A stretch of DNA of 64,000 bases from Sabethes cyaneus (GCF_943734655.1 NC_071355.1:95797449-95861448); one strand, 5' to 3'. Counted from the stretch's first letter, positions 10,083-22,329 are shown. Notes: generated by a model not told the origin, from the letters alone. Numbers and translations: made by a program.

Positions 10083-10288
10083 TGTTCGCGGGAATTGAGT
10101 TTGGACCGGAATAGATTTCGGAGGAATTGAAAATTGCTTCTTGTATGTTCGAGCAACTGGTAACGAATGAAAAGTTTTTCTCTTTATTACAAATTATTAA
10201 CAAATTAGGTTACTAAGGTAACAAATAATGTTGCTAGCGTAGCATTACTCTAGCAACCGGTGATGTTGGTACAGGGTAGCACTCAACA
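10083..10288 (-). repeat. 5' LTR of the copia element
   Basis: 206 bp, TGTTGAG...GAACA in gene orientation (TG...CA ends). The first 121-126 bp repeat at 5971-6096. The rest (U5 side) has no second copy because the 3' LTR is truncated. Confidence 0.75.
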
Positions 10289-10369
10289 AGAATATCATAA
10301 AACTTTACCAACCCATTATAAGGTTTAAGGAAGCTATAAAATTCCAACTGTCCTTTAAACCTGAGAAAG

Positions 10370-10373
<4 letters not shown>

Positions 10374-10408
<35 letters not shown>
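10374..10408. repeat. (GA)n microsatellite
   Basis: About 35 bp of near-pure GA dinucleotides in unassigned DNA between the copia 5' LTR and the TIR element at 10622. Confidence 0.9.
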
Positions 10409-10411
<3 letters not shown>

Positions 10412-11891
10412 GCGAGCTCTGAATGCTTTTGTGCACCAAACTGTTAGTGCAAACCGGGTAAGAACGGTCACTGGAAATTGAGTCAAGCATCCCATGATAC
10501 ATTCAAGGCCCGTGATGTTTCAGCCAATCTTCGCGTTAAGTCGCTCAAGTGGATTTAAATGTCCCTATTTGGGATTTTTTTTTCTTTCTTTCATCCTCCT
10601 ACAGGTCGACAGCATCCGTTGGGGGCCGTGCGCTAATTACGTAAGGTATAATGGGGGAGGGGGGTTACGCAAAATCTTACAAAATCTTATTTGGGTGGGA
10701 GGGGGCTTAATCATTTCTTACGTAAGACTTTCATGCGCGAAAAAATTATGATAAATTCAAATTTTTTAATAGCAACTCATGTTATTTGTTTCAATTTTTT
10801 TTAATTGATGAGGCCTACTTGTTCCAGAGCCATCTGATGTTATCGGTTTATGCTATTATTCCAACATATTTGGTTGCAATTGCCTATCCCAATCCCGCAA
10901 GGCAGCCGTAAAATCCCTTATGATATCACTAGAAACATTTTTATTGTATCAATGAAACAAGCGCTTGAAAAGCTACTATACAACAAAAATGTTTCCAAAG
11001 ATCTTGCCTGTCGCGTGTGACCAGAGTGGGTTCAGTATTTTGCTTAAAAGCAAACCGTGGATGGTCATTACAGATCTGTACATTAGACGCAACGTTGTGC
11101 CAATACCAAGATAAGACCATGTCACGTGTCGTCTAGAAGTGACAAAGAAGTTATTTGTATGCTACTGGACGAGGACTCGTGTTCAAAAGATGTAGAGTGG
11201 ATCAATGCGAATTTTGTGAACGCTAGTGGGTTTCTGAGCATATGCCAACATCTATTGCCAACCTCAATGCTGAAATACGTTCGGTTCGTGAATGGGCTAT
11301 GAAGGAATTTACAACAGATAATTGATTTTGTTTGTTTTTTTTATGAATTTGTTGGAAATTTGGCTTTTATGAACTTGTGTGAACTTTGTTGACTGTTTCA
11401 ATATTCTTTCAATGTCTAACTTTTTAACCCTAGAGCGGTCGCGCTAGTGTACTGAGTACACGCGTTTTCGAAAAACGCAAAAAAAATCGAAATTTTAATC
11501 AAATCACACCACGTTTTGATTGTATTCGAAGATCTACTCTTCCTCTTTCTAATGATGCCAAAATATAGAAAAAACCTAGCCTTTCTACTGCCACAATAAT
11601 CACTATTCAATTTCTCAGGAACATCTATAATTAACTTGACTATATTTTTAAATATGCGTTCCGTATTCCTCAAAATCCTTATTTGCCAGTAAAATTCACA
11701 ACGTATTGCGTAGAATAATTATATTTTCTTTCCTTGGGTGCGTGAATACTTGTAAGTGTCATTTATACTACTTGATGAACACCTTATTTAGTTTCATAAT
11801 ATTTAAATCACGTAAATATCGAGAAATAATGTAAACACAAAAGGTAATTTTTACAGACTTGAATGAATATATATAGAAAAATAAAAATTAA

Positions 11892-12349
11892 CCCTCTAAC
11901 GGGTCTACAGACGGCCTTAACTTTCGGGCTTCAGAGCCATATACGAAACTTCTTTTGAATTGACAATATGAATCATGTGTTCATAGCAGATTATTTGATA
12001 TTTTGATATTAATACCATGCGCTCAAAAGTTAGCATCTTTGAAAAACAAGAGTTCAGAAAAATTATTATTATACTTCGCTTTTGAAGAAAAAGGATATCT
12101 ACACCAAAATGATTAATCTCAAAATTTTACTATTAGTTTGCTTGGCTTCAATTTTGCAATATATCTGAATTAGAAAAAATAACTAAATAGAGCATTAGAT
12201 ATGAAAAAGAGAAATTGAACTTTTTCTTAGCTGGCGCTCCTTCAGATAATTATTTTTGCATGAAAATCAAAACTTAAGCTTCTTTTGAATGTACCTTCAT
12301 GAAAAGATAGTCATTAGCTTGATCGCATCGTTTTTACAATGTTAGAGGG
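11892..12349. mobile_element. 458-bp TTAA MITE
   Basis: Starts CCCTCTAAC and ends GTTAGAGGG, flanked by TTAA (11888-11891) and TTAG (12350-12353, one change). The same MITE, truncated by the window edge, ends at 417 with TTAA intact at 418-421. CCCT ends plus TTAA again suggest piggyBac-type mobilisation. Confidence 0.7.
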
Positions 12350-12894
12350 TTAGGAAAACAAAATGAGGTCGAAAAATAGTGCCAAAGCTGCGCCCTAAAC
12401 ATGCTTGAGAATGGGAAATATGGTCGATATGATTCCCAGTGCTTGTCTTTTTTTGATTTATTTATTAAAACATGATACATGACATAAGACATCTGTCCTT
12501 TAAAATGTCACTAACGAAAATAAATCTTACAAAATTACTACCATGCAACGTATACTTTCAATTTTTCATATAACATTTCTAAGCTCTAGTATCTATTGAT
12601 TGAAAAGAGCATCTATTGATGCGCAGAATTTGTTTGAAATTTGTATAAATTTATTTAGAAAAAACGACTCACTAGTATTTTTAATCCTATACACCACTAT
12701 ACCTACATGCTTAAATTAACTGCTTTTCTTCGCTTTTTGCTTTTCTTGTACAATTGTGAGTAACAGCAAGTGAACAAAATGACAATTGAAATCTGAAATC
12801 AAAGAAAAGAAAAAGCTTTTCGATTGAATCCCAATATTTAATATTTTTTTGCAACAGATACGTAGTTCGCCTACGACGTGCAGGCTTCATCAGT

Positions 12895-13094
12895 ACATAC
12901 ATACATACATACATACACACATACATACATACATACATACATACATACATACATACATACATACATACATACATACATACATACATACATACATACATAC
13001 ATACATACATACATACATACATACATACATACATACATACATACATACATACATACATACATACATACATACATACATACATACATACATACAT
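12895..13094. repeat. (ATAC)n microsatellite
   Basis: About 200 bp of tetranucleotide ATAC repeats with one early ACAC interruption. It generates long spurious tyrosine/isoleucine- and cysteine-rich ORFs on both strands. Confidence 0.97.
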
Positions 13095-13626
13095 CACACA
13101 CATTGCATACAATCAACATTTGTTTTGATTTCACACGTTTTAACGGTTTAATATTCGGTGCTTAAGTGTTAAAGTTTAAATAACTTTTGAATGAACCGTC
13201 CGATTTTAAATAACTCGGTTTCGTTTGATAGATCTCAGCAGTAATTTTCAAATAATAATAAAATGTGTGATGTTTTTCATTGAATTAATGCTTATATGTT
13301 ACAAAAATATGTTTTAAATACTATTTTTTCACATTTCTTTATGTAATTTTCAAACTACAAGTCCAATCGTCATGAAATTTGGAAGTTAAGGGTTTGCAAG
13401 GCTCCTCTTTCATATGCAATCAATCTTGTTCAAATCGGTTAAGGGACCTATGAGATAATGAAGTCCCAGATTTTTCGTATTTTTATACATAACTTTTGAA
13501 CTAAAAGTCCGATCAGTATGAAATTCAATAGCGACCAATGGGACACCTAGACCTTTCATTTGACACTAAGAACATTAAAATCGGTCCAGCCATCTCCGAG
13601 AAAAGTGAGTGAGATTAAAAGCGTCA

Positions 13627-13685
13627 CATACACACACACACACACACATACACACACACACACACACACACATACACACACACAG
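13627..13685. repeat. (CA)n microsatellite
   Basis: About 59 bp of CA repeats with occasional TA interruptions, at the 3' side of the 11579-13813 repeat. Confidence 0.92.
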
Positions 13686-13916
13686 AAAATGCTCAGTTTT
13701 CGAAACTGAGTCGAATGGTATATGACATTCGGCCCGCAGGACCTTTTTTCCATTTCCGGTTTTCCAAGTGATTTCTATACCTTTATACTATATATTTATA
13801 TAGTAGAAAGGCAAAACATATAAAAAAGGTGGTCGAAAATTGCTAGTAAAAATAGTGTGTCCGCGCACGTGTACTCAGTACACCAGCGCGACCACTAACG
13901 TAACTTTTTTGAAATG

Positions 13917-16139
13917 AAAAAAGTTACATAAGCGGTCGCGTCGTGTACTGAGTACACGGCGGGCAATAGTTCAAGTTTGTGAAGAGATAGAAGGTTGCGA
14001 CTTTCGACAAAGTTGCTTATCTAGTTAAGACACATTCGGTGACATACAACAAAGTTCGGAACTGATTCGCTAGATGGCGCAAATAATGAAGAAATTAAAT
14101 TCATTTAGGAATATTTTAGAACCGTAATGAGCTAGAAGGTTGCTATTTACTACAAAGCCAAGACGCATTTGGTAACAAACACTGAAGTTTTGAACTAGTC
14201 CGCTAGATGGAGTATACGGTGAAATTTAATTCATTTGGCGATATTTCCGAACCATGACGAGATAGAAGGTTGATGTTTTCGACAAAGTTGTTTGTCAGGT
14301 CCAGATACTTCCGACGATGGCAAATAAAATTCGGAATTGAGTCAGTAATAGGTGGAGATGATGAGGAAATCAAATTCTTTTCGGAATGAACCATGATGAC
14401 ATAGAACACTGCTGTTCGCTACAAAGTGGTTTCTGTAGTCAAAACACGTTAGATAACGCATCGTTGTCCTTTTCACCACTGATTGCATTGTCAATTCCAG
14501 CCAATCAATAGCTATTTTTAAAATCTGGGACGTTGCCAAATATCTGGAAGATTTTGAACTTTGTCTAGCATGCAATAAAAGATCTGGTAAAATTTAGATT
14601 TATCAGCAAACCAAAACCATGGGTATAAACGCCCTTTAGAACTTGATCCTTCTTTATCGATAGACTTCGCTGCCGGTTATTAGAGTACAGGAAAATCACG
14701 GGTCTAGTGCAAAGATCCTATTAACTCTGTAGCGGCACCGCCCAGTCGAGACTTGAACATACGACGACTGGCTTGTTGGGGCAGTATCGTACCCCGGAGC
14801 TAACTTGGCGGGCAGGGACGGCAACGTTGATGCTTGCAATTATTAACGTGTGCGTGATGATAAAACCAAAACTATTTGTTTTGCTAACGTGACAACACGA
14901 CTGATGTGCATTCACTTGATACTCATTTGTATACAGCTTGCTTTTTTCATTGTGCTCGAATACTTTACTTTGTCCTTGCATTACGTGTGTGTTATTTCCT
15001 GTATGATATAAGTGACCGTAATAAGAATATTATAGGATTGTTAGGAATCTAATGCACATTTTTCATTCTCATTATCATAGCAGAAAATAAAACAAACAAA
15101 CAAATGCTCGTTTTGTATTGTTTTATGGTAAGTGTCTACATAATTCTAACACTCTAATGTTTAAAGCATTACCTCAACATACCATAACAAACTTCTCTAA
15201 TAACATACTCATTATAAAACTGTACACCTGATTGTTATATAACTAATGTGAGTCATTAATAAATTGCTATAAATACAAGTATCGTGAGTGTGCTACTTGG
15301 GTAAGTTGAATAAGTATCATGTATCTCTAGGTGAGATATGTGCATTATTCAGTTTGTCAACATTGTCGATGATTCACAAATTCTGTTTTAGGAAAATCGC
15401 CAAGAGAATACTATTTGCAAACATTTTGGTGTTTTGGATCTTTTCTAGATCAGATAAGCCATTTTACCGTTTATTCGACATAAGCTGAGATATCGCAAAA
15501 AGAAATATGATTTTACCAACTTCGACATCTAACGGGACAGTTTCGAATTTAACCGATCATTTTCAAATTCGTCTTGTCTAGACACACAACTTTGTCAAAA
15601 ACCGCAACCGTCTGTCGTATCATGGTCATGAGATATCATCATAAGATTATAATTTAGCCACGTGCGCCACCTAGTGAGACAGTTTCAAACTTTATTATGC
15701 ATTACCAAATGTGTCTTTTTCGAACAAATAACTTAATAGAGCACAGTAATAGAGCACGACTCTGAAATATTCAAAAAAAAAATCAATATGCTCGTTATAA
15801 GCGCCATCTATCGTATCAGTTCCGAATTTTGTTGTCCGTAGGCAGATTGATCTCGTCCAGATAAACAACTTTGCCAAAGACAGCAACCTTCTATCTCTTC
15901 TCAGTCCCGAGATATTAGAGATTCTAATATCGAGATTCTAGAATCATTTATCTTGGTCGCCGTTTGCGCCATCTAGCGAATCAGTTCTCAAACTTTATTG
16001 TTCGTTTCCAGGTGCATCTTAAATAGATAAACAACTTTGTCGAAAACCGCAACCTTCTATCTCATGCTAGTCCTGAGATATAGGCAGCATTATTCGCCGT
16101 GTACTCAGTACACGACGCGACCGCTTACGTAACTTTTTT
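13917..16139. mobile_element. Fold-back element with inverted tandem arrays
   Basis: Ends are inverted: AAAAAAGTTACATAAGCGG on the left and the inverse of AAAAAAGTTACGTAAGCGG on the right, both running into TCGCGTCGTGTACTGAGTAC. Inside, the left arm (13985-14450) has about four units spaced near 140 bp, each with GATAGAAGGTTG, ACAAAGTTGTTT and a CGCTAGATGG-like block. The right arm (15575-16065) has matching units in the opposite orientation (CAACTTTGTC, GCAACCTTCTATCTC). The centre (14560-15480) is single-copy with no gene. The design resembles FB-type elements. Confidence 0.75.
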
Positions 16140-16329
16140 TAACGCGACCGCTCTAGGGTTAAATAAAACTTGCATTTCGATGTTTCAAAAAATCTTACTA
16201 AGATTTTCTACGGGGGGAGGGGGGATTGGCCAGAATCTTACAAAATTTTATATAGGGGGGAGGGGGGGTTCAAAAATGAGGAAAAAGCCCTTACATAATT
16301 ATTGCACGGCCCCTTGGTAGATAGCACTG

Positions 16330-18015
16330 GATTGCAATAAGGTTTCTGACCCGTATTCTAAATCTGGCCACGATTATTGTTTTGATTATCGGTGGTCACT
16401 TCATCTGGGCCACACCTGGACGAAGCAGGAATGTAGCTCCTATTTTTTTCGAGTTGCATTTTCACCTCGCACGCCAAAGTAGCGCAAGACTTGCTCCAGC
16501 CAACGGACCTTGCTCAGTTCTAGGATTTCAAGCTTTAGGCGGCTAGCTTCCTAATCGATAGCAAATTTTCTTCTCTTTAATATGCAAAAAAAAAAGAGAC
16601 TTAAAATTGGTGCACCGCAGCCAGAGAAATTTGTATTATGTATAGGCGATTGTCCCCTGTTGTGAAACGGCTCCGGTTGTTAAACACCCATCGTTTTTGA
16701 CGTGTTTATTAAACTACCAAATTACTACCAAATTTGTTTACATAAATTGATTACAATTTAGATTTAGATGCTTAAATTAAGAAAGTGATAAATTACTTTG
16801 CATTTAAGGTGTTTTCCGTTAATAAATGAATGTAATATTTTATTTTCATTCCATATTTCTTTATTTTCTTCTTAATTTTTATTTTCTTTTATGGATTTTT
16901 CGAAGTGTTTCATAACCGGGGACACTTTTTTTTGGTCAAAAACTTCTATGTCTCCCAATTTCGCTATAACTTTTTTGTTTCCAGCAAAATATGTATGCTG
17001 TCTTTAGCAAAAACATAAGTTTTCAATCTTTCAAATGCTTAAAAAAGATTTGGAATTAAATATTCCGTTCAAAAGCTATGACCAAAAAACAAAACCTTAT
17101 TCATAACTGGGGACATTCCCTTATGTACTTTCTTTCTGTAAGCAAAATTTCAACATTAGTTCATAACTCAAAAACTATCCTACTTAAAAATTTTCTGACC
17201 TCATTTTCGGATTCAGCGGCCAATTTTACATGAAAAATCACCTTCAGCTTACTGAGTTCACGCTTTTTGTTTTATTTTGTTAACTAGTGTAATTCAATAA
17301 CGTTGTGTTATGTTTCCTACTTCAACTGGTCGATATGATCGATTTTCAATACATTTCCTCGTTAGGTAAGCATTTTAGTAACTAAATGAAAGCGGCAAAA
17401 AGTTTTATGCCGACCTCTTTTTATTAGCAGGCACAAAAGTTTTCTGCAAATCGATACAGCATGAAAGTTGTTTTCTGTTGTCCACGCTATGTGCTTTTTC
17501 CTCTGGAATTAAAATTAATCTTTGAGGAAAGTACACACTAAGAAAACCCATGACTGTACAGTTTGATTGTCATTTTTGCTTTTCTCATCGATGGCTGAGA
17601 GTGATTTTGCTTTGTAAAATGTGTTTTCTATATTGAGGTTAGCAGAAAAGTCGCATACAGCAATCGATAGTATTTTACATAATAAGCAAATGTTTGTGTT
17701 ATTTTGAGCAAATAATTGTTTCATGATAGTTTTAGAATGCATTAGGAGGTTAATAGTTTGGTGTTTCTCGAACCAAGAAGTAAATCAAGCAGCTTGTTCG
17801 AAAGGATTCGAAAACTTCAGCGAAAGCAGACCACTTTTCAGTCAGTCTTTACAAGTCTCGTTAGCAAAACATTAACTTTGCTCGTTTTACGAAGTGTTAC
17901 TCAACGTTGGATGACTATTGTAACTGTCTGCGGGATTGCTTGTCATTCGGTTCAGGACTCAGGTTCGTAGCGAGGTAACCGTTGGCGGTTGCGTATTATC
18001 TAGCAACTTTGGAAA
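16330..18015. other. No gene recognised
   Basis: AT-rich sequence with ORFs of 75 codons or fewer and no family motif on either strand. Confidence 0.45.
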
Positions 18016-18020
18016 GAATA

Positions 18021-18120
18021 TAGGGTGATTTATCTATTTTAGACATTTACGGCAAAATCAAGTGAAAGTTTCCAAAATAAAGTATGCGTAACGCCTGTCC
18101 AAACTAGATAAATCACCCTA
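18021..18120. mobile_element. 100-bp MITE with TA target site
   Basis: TAGGGTGATTTATCTA at the left and its inverse at the right, flanked by TA on each side. Small size and TA target fit a Tc1/mariner-mobilised (Stowaway-like) MITE. The ends resemble the MITE at 1368-1622. Confidence 0.75.
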
Positions 18121-18124
18121 TAGT

Positions 18125-20300
18125 TTGTATCATAATTTATGTCATTGAACTTTTTGCTTTATTTCGACTACAATTTTTTAGTAAAGAAAATAAATCAAAT
18201 GATTTTTGTTTCGCTTGTTCACGAACAACATGGAAGTTCACTTCCAAATGCGATTGTTTTTCATTCATATTAGAGATTAAATGCGAATTTGAGTTGATTA
18301 TCTTTGCAGATTGCAAGCACAGATTGCTAAACATAATATGTTGAACTGGGAAAATGCTCGTTAGAACAAGTGCACATTGATTTATGTACTCGGAGCGCAA
18401 CGCCATGGATTTGTGTAGCTTCTATAACCAGTAGGTAGGTATGCTGTCTGAGGGTAACCAAAATCAGCCTATCGAATTGCTTATAAATATTGCGCGATAC
18501 GATTTTTGAGTCGCCAAACTCGCTAGCAAGTTTCCAATGATAGCAGATGCGGTGAATTGTTGAATAAATTTCCAATTCATCACAGTCGGTAGGGAGAAAC
18601 AAATGGCGAAAAACGTTTTATAAAAGTTTGCACTGTTTTTTTATAGGATAAATATTGCTTTCTGGAGAGTGAATAGAGCACAAATCCGAACGTTGTTATT
18701 GCTTTCAGCTGATATGTTTGTATGAAAATATTTTTAGAATAGAAGGTATGCTGATACGAGAGATATTTATTTATTGTTAGGGGAACAAAAACCAGCTGCC
18801 TAAGCGTTTGAGGGGAATGCATAAAACGCATTTTTCAAATAGTACTGGACACATCGATAGCGCAATCGAACAACTTTTTGATTGCCTTTTGAAACGATAG
18901 AAGGATATTCAATCTGCCGCATCAAGATTGATTTTATTTCCAACGTTAGCCACGGTGAAAGATAGAAGAACATTTTGATATGTTGATACTTTGAGTTTCT
19001 TAGGAAACGGAAAAATATATAATTCGAAACAAAATATACTATGCCCAATTAATTCTTTTGAATGACAGTATAAATGGTATAATTTCAAAAAAAATTAACA
19101 AATCAATTTTCAACCCGAACATATTGTTTGATTTAGAAATTTGCAGTTTTATTATTTTACATAACACAGTTTATTTTTGCCCGGTACGTAATTCCTGTGC
19201 ATCAAAAAACCGATTAATAATAATACCTACTTACTTATCTGAAATCCTCTCCTTTCCCATCCTACTTGTTTGAAATCTAGTAGTCTACCAAAGCTGTTCA
19301 GCAGACTTGTTATATCCGCCGGTATTGTTTGGCTTATTAGTTTCAATAAAACCCAAATAAAACTCCAAAATAAATTCAAAACTGCTTCATCTAGTAGTAT
19401 TACGTAATGTCAGAGTTACAAGTTACTAGCTGCGTCCATGAAAATACTGCTGAAGTAAATAGAAGAGAGCAACTGAAGCTCAAGCTCATAAGAAATGTGG
19501 TAGGGGGTGTGTTGTTTACTAAAATTAATACTTTGCTCGCAGTTGGTCGATATAGAGAGCTGACAAGTGAAAAATTGACAAATTTCTTTTTTTGTAATAC
19601 ATGAATGACATTTGGTAGTTTTGGTAGTTATATATTTTCAGAGAGGTTTTACATATCATTCTAAAGGAAGTCACTTGCAATTTAACTTGACATTCAGGAC
19701 ACTTTGCCAGTGCTTTATTATAATTGTCGATTACGTTTTTACTAGAAAAAGTTAGATGTTCAGCACAACCAACCCTGCCACGCACCTGACGGCTTGGCTG
19801 TTGCTAGTAAATAAAGAAACAAGTTTTTGTGAAACGGTCTGCTTCCGTAAGTAAGGCTCCGCAAAGGAAGGGAAACGGCAAAATATTTGTCAGCAACCAT
19901 GACACCATTGAAAGACAAGTGCTGTGAAGAGTTTTTGTCAGCAATTGTGAGGTGAAAAGTACTGCATTCTAGATCTACTCCATTCATTGCCAACTTTTAT
20001 AAAGCACTTATTCGGAAAATATTGAAATGGTTATTTGCGAGCTATGTGCTACTGTGAATTGTGTAGAAAACGGTAAGCTGGTGTAAGATAATTTGGAATT
20101 GCAAGTTTTCAAAGTAGTAAGTATGGATTGAAATAGTAGTAGTTTGCCCCTCCGTACCTGAACTAAACACTTTCGGCATCGACGTTTCAAAGCATGTTTT
20201 GCCTTAGAAAGATCAGGTAATGGTATTTCTATGTAATAAATTACTTTTCGTAAAAATTCCGAGCGCTGAAAACTTCGCACTAAAATAAATTAATAAATAC
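18125..20300. other. No gene recognised
   Basis: About 2.2 kb of AT-rich sequence. Many ORFs of 60-90 codons overlap on both strands, with no motif or consistent coding signal. Confidence 0.45.
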
Positions 20301-20324
20301 AAGGAATCAAAAAATTGTACAATC

Positions 20325-20830
20325 AATTAAAAAAAGTATTCGAGCAGCATCGATAAATTTTCTATTAATAGTATTGCTCGGCCATGTTGCAGAGAATGGT
20401 AACATTTATTTTTCAAAACAATGTTTAACTACACAAAACGTTCATTTTTTCGTTTCACATTCGACGTAAACAAAAATCAGATATATTTTTCCATCAAATA
20501 AAACCTAACCCATTTTTAAAGATTTAGTTTTACATCAAGCCAAATGTAATAAATAGGCATTTAAGTGAAGTAACACGTAATTTTATATGATTTGCGATGC
20601 TCCATTTATGTGCATGTTGAAAAACGTAAATTTACAAGATTTTTTCCAAATGTGTAGCATGTTTTGCATGGAAATTATTATGGGAAAGGCCTACCGTTGG
20701 TTATGAAGAAGGTGACCTTATAGTTTGACTCGCCTAAAATGACAAAACCAAAAAGAATTCGGATTTCTAACTATTAGTTAAAATAATTGTAAATTCTTAC
20801 TTAACTGCTAGCTTGTAGGACCACATAAAG
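20325..20830 (-). mobile_element. Tc1-like element remnant, non-coding 3' end
   Basis: Matches the transposase-proximal 3' non-coding part and terminus of the Tc1-like copy at 28455-28950: shared AAAGTATTCG near the end, CAAAACAATGTTTAACTA, AACTATTAGTTRAAA and CTTGTAGGAC blocks in the same order. No transposase codons remain. Strand is set by the better-preserved copy. Confidence 0.55.
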
Positions 20831-21406
20831 TCTAGCTAAAAGTAAATCTGGACGCCCCGCGTCATCGCGCGCGCCTCTTGTGGTAGAAACTGGAACCATT
20901 TGATATAACTTTGTTTACATGAACTTGATAATCGAGACTGACGCTTTGCCTTTCAATCATTTAATGCGATCTAAGCGTGATAATATTGGCTGGGAGCGGT
21001 TTAAGGTTTTTGAATACATCGATGTAATAAGATGTTCCCAGTGCTCCCAGTAGGGACACAAAGCGATAAATTGCAACAATACTGTGTGTCCGAAAAAAAT
21101 GTACATTAAATTTTGTAGTAGAAACAATGCTTCTACAACAGTTTTTATTGTGGACATTGAAACTTTTTGTAAATTTATTGTAAAAGTGTCTCAAATTCAA
21201 ATTTTATTCATATTTTTGTTTCTTATTTTAAGCAATAGAGTTGGCCATATTTCATTACAAATTTACTACCTTTTCTAATTATATTTTAGTTTTTCGTTTG
21301 AAAAAATTACCATAAAAGGGCGATAACTTTTACTGTAAATGAAAATTTTTGTTTCCGAAAAAATAGATTTTTTTGTTGTTAAGATACTTAACAACCCGTC
21401 ATTTTT

Positions 21407-22145
21407 ATGGTAGAATCTCTCAAAACTATGAATGTTATGGTGGACAACAATAAGTTTGATGGTTTGGTTATCTTTTCTGACGATAAGTTTTATTGTTTTT
21501 ACTGTAATTTGTATCCTACTGTTACAATAATTTTTACCTTCGTGGTATGGTTTTTTTCGGGTGCTGTGCTAAGTGTGCTGAAGGGCATCTTGTCAGCCAA
21601 TGCGAAGCAAAAACTGAAAAATGCTGAAGCAAACATTGAAAAAAACTAATTGCGCTACTCTAAACGAACAGCAAAAACCATTGCTTGTTGAGCAGCCAAA
21701 TGTAAATCATGCATCCTGGAGTACAAAATGCCCGCTGTATTTAGAGCGTCTGAAGAAATCACAGTTCCGAATTGACTATGTTACATATAGCAATCAGTTG
21801 AAACTTCACCGTGGCATGGTGCTAGGCTCTGGATCGGTGGTTCAGTAGGACAAGTACGATGGACCATTTACTTCATCAAGACAATTCGATGCAACTATTA
21901 AGCCAACAGAAGACCTGAGACCTCCCGCCGTTCCAACGACCTCCGAACTCCCAGTTACTGGTAACGTGGGATTATCTACGCCGTCAGGACGTATCGTCTA
22001 CGGTACTAAGCGAGTCCCTAAGCTAGCCGACCAAGTCATGCTTGCTGATAGTTCATATGTACATATTCGTCGTGCTTTCGATAGTTCCTGCCAACAAAGT
22101 CGTCTGGACCCTTCGGTGGTGGTTGGTGATGGGATCTCCCAATAA
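21407..22145 (+). pseudogene. Non-LTR retrotransposon ORF1 (Gag-like) remnant, CR1/Jockey type
   Basis: Two overlapping ORFs in different frames (21407-21649 and 21621-21848). The second reads LVEQPNVNHASWSTKCPLYL then ERLKKSQFRIDY, a layout like the C-terminal zinc-knuckle region of CR1/Jockey ORF1 (C..CG..NH.A....CP.Y), with the first cysteines lost. A further frame near 22030-22140 reads VMLADSSYVHIRRAFDSSC. ORF1 would bind RNA in the retrotransposition particle. Frameshifts and stops make it inactive. The endonuclease part of the same element follows at 22330. Confidence 0.5.
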
Positions 22146-22329
22146 TCACTCTCAGACAAGTATGATGCCGTTTTGAACTTGACTTCTCCTGATCCATCGA
22201 TTGCTTCTAGTTCAACGTAACTATCTATCCTCGTTGATCACCTGAAGGTCACGCGGGACGCATTGAAGTTGGTAATCTGGAAGGTATTATCGATCCCTCT
22301 GCCACAGTTGTGCAATTTCTACCAGCGCC

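Larger units (their letters stand above)
5971..10288 (-). mobile_element. Ty1/copia retrotransposon, intact gag-pol, 3' LTR truncated
   Basis: A 4.3-kb element in minus orientation. The 5' LTR is 10083-10288, the primer-binding site follows at 10066-10082, one gag-pol ORF fills 6091-10002, a purine tract (GAGGAGGAG) precedes the 3' LTR, and the 3' LTR (5971-6096) keeps only about its first 126 bp. The shared LTR portion appears identical by eye, implying a young insertion. No convincing 5-bp target-site duplication is seen, consistent with loss of the outer end of the 3' LTR. It sits beside a mariner fossil whose reading frame begins right at the junction. Confidence 0.9.
11579..13813. mobile_element. 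Nested repeat with GCCTTTCTACT ends
   Basis: Bounded by GCCTTTCTACTG on the left and its inverse AGTAGAAAGGC on the right. Its left 730 bp recur inverted at the window edge (1-733). The right end (13700-13813) has the GAGTCGAATGGTATATGACA / CGGCCCGCAGG block that I recall as common in mosquito genomes. It carries a TTAA MITE (11892-12349), an (ATAC)n tract and a (CA)n tract. No protein is encoded. Confidence 0.6.
11428..16158. mobile_element. TTAA-flanked (piggyBac-like) composite element
   Basis: Starts CCCTAGAGCGGTCGCG and ends with its exact inverse (CGCGACCGCTCTAGGG), flanked on both sides by TTAA (11424-11427 and 16159-16162). TTAA targets and CCCT ends are the hallmark of piggyBac-like elements. 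No transposase is present. The interior is made of further repeats: 11579-13813 and a fold-back unit at 13917-16139, so it behaves as a non-autonomous carrier or an accretion of related elements. Confidence 0.8.
10622..16313. mobile_element. DNA transposon with GGGGCCGTGC ends, hosting a 4.7-kb nest
   Basis: Left end GGGGCCGTGCGCTAATTACG and the inverse of the right end GGGGCCGTGCAATAATTATG match over about 25 bp, then both arms carry purine-rich GGGGGAGGGGGG blocks and AATCTTACAAAAT. A 3-bp TTG direct repeat (10619-10621 and 16314-16316) may be the TSD. Without the TTAA element nested at 11428-16158 it would be about 950 bp. Its interior (10750-11400) has no intact ORF and the superfamily is not clear to me. 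Confidence 0.7.

Noticed and set aside
5971..10293. Target-site duplication GAAT around the copia element
   Set aside because: Short partial match only, and the 3' LTR is truncated, so a true TSD is not expected.
12711..13165. Several ORFs of 66-133 codons on both strands
   Set aside because: They are translations of the (ATAC)n microsatellite.
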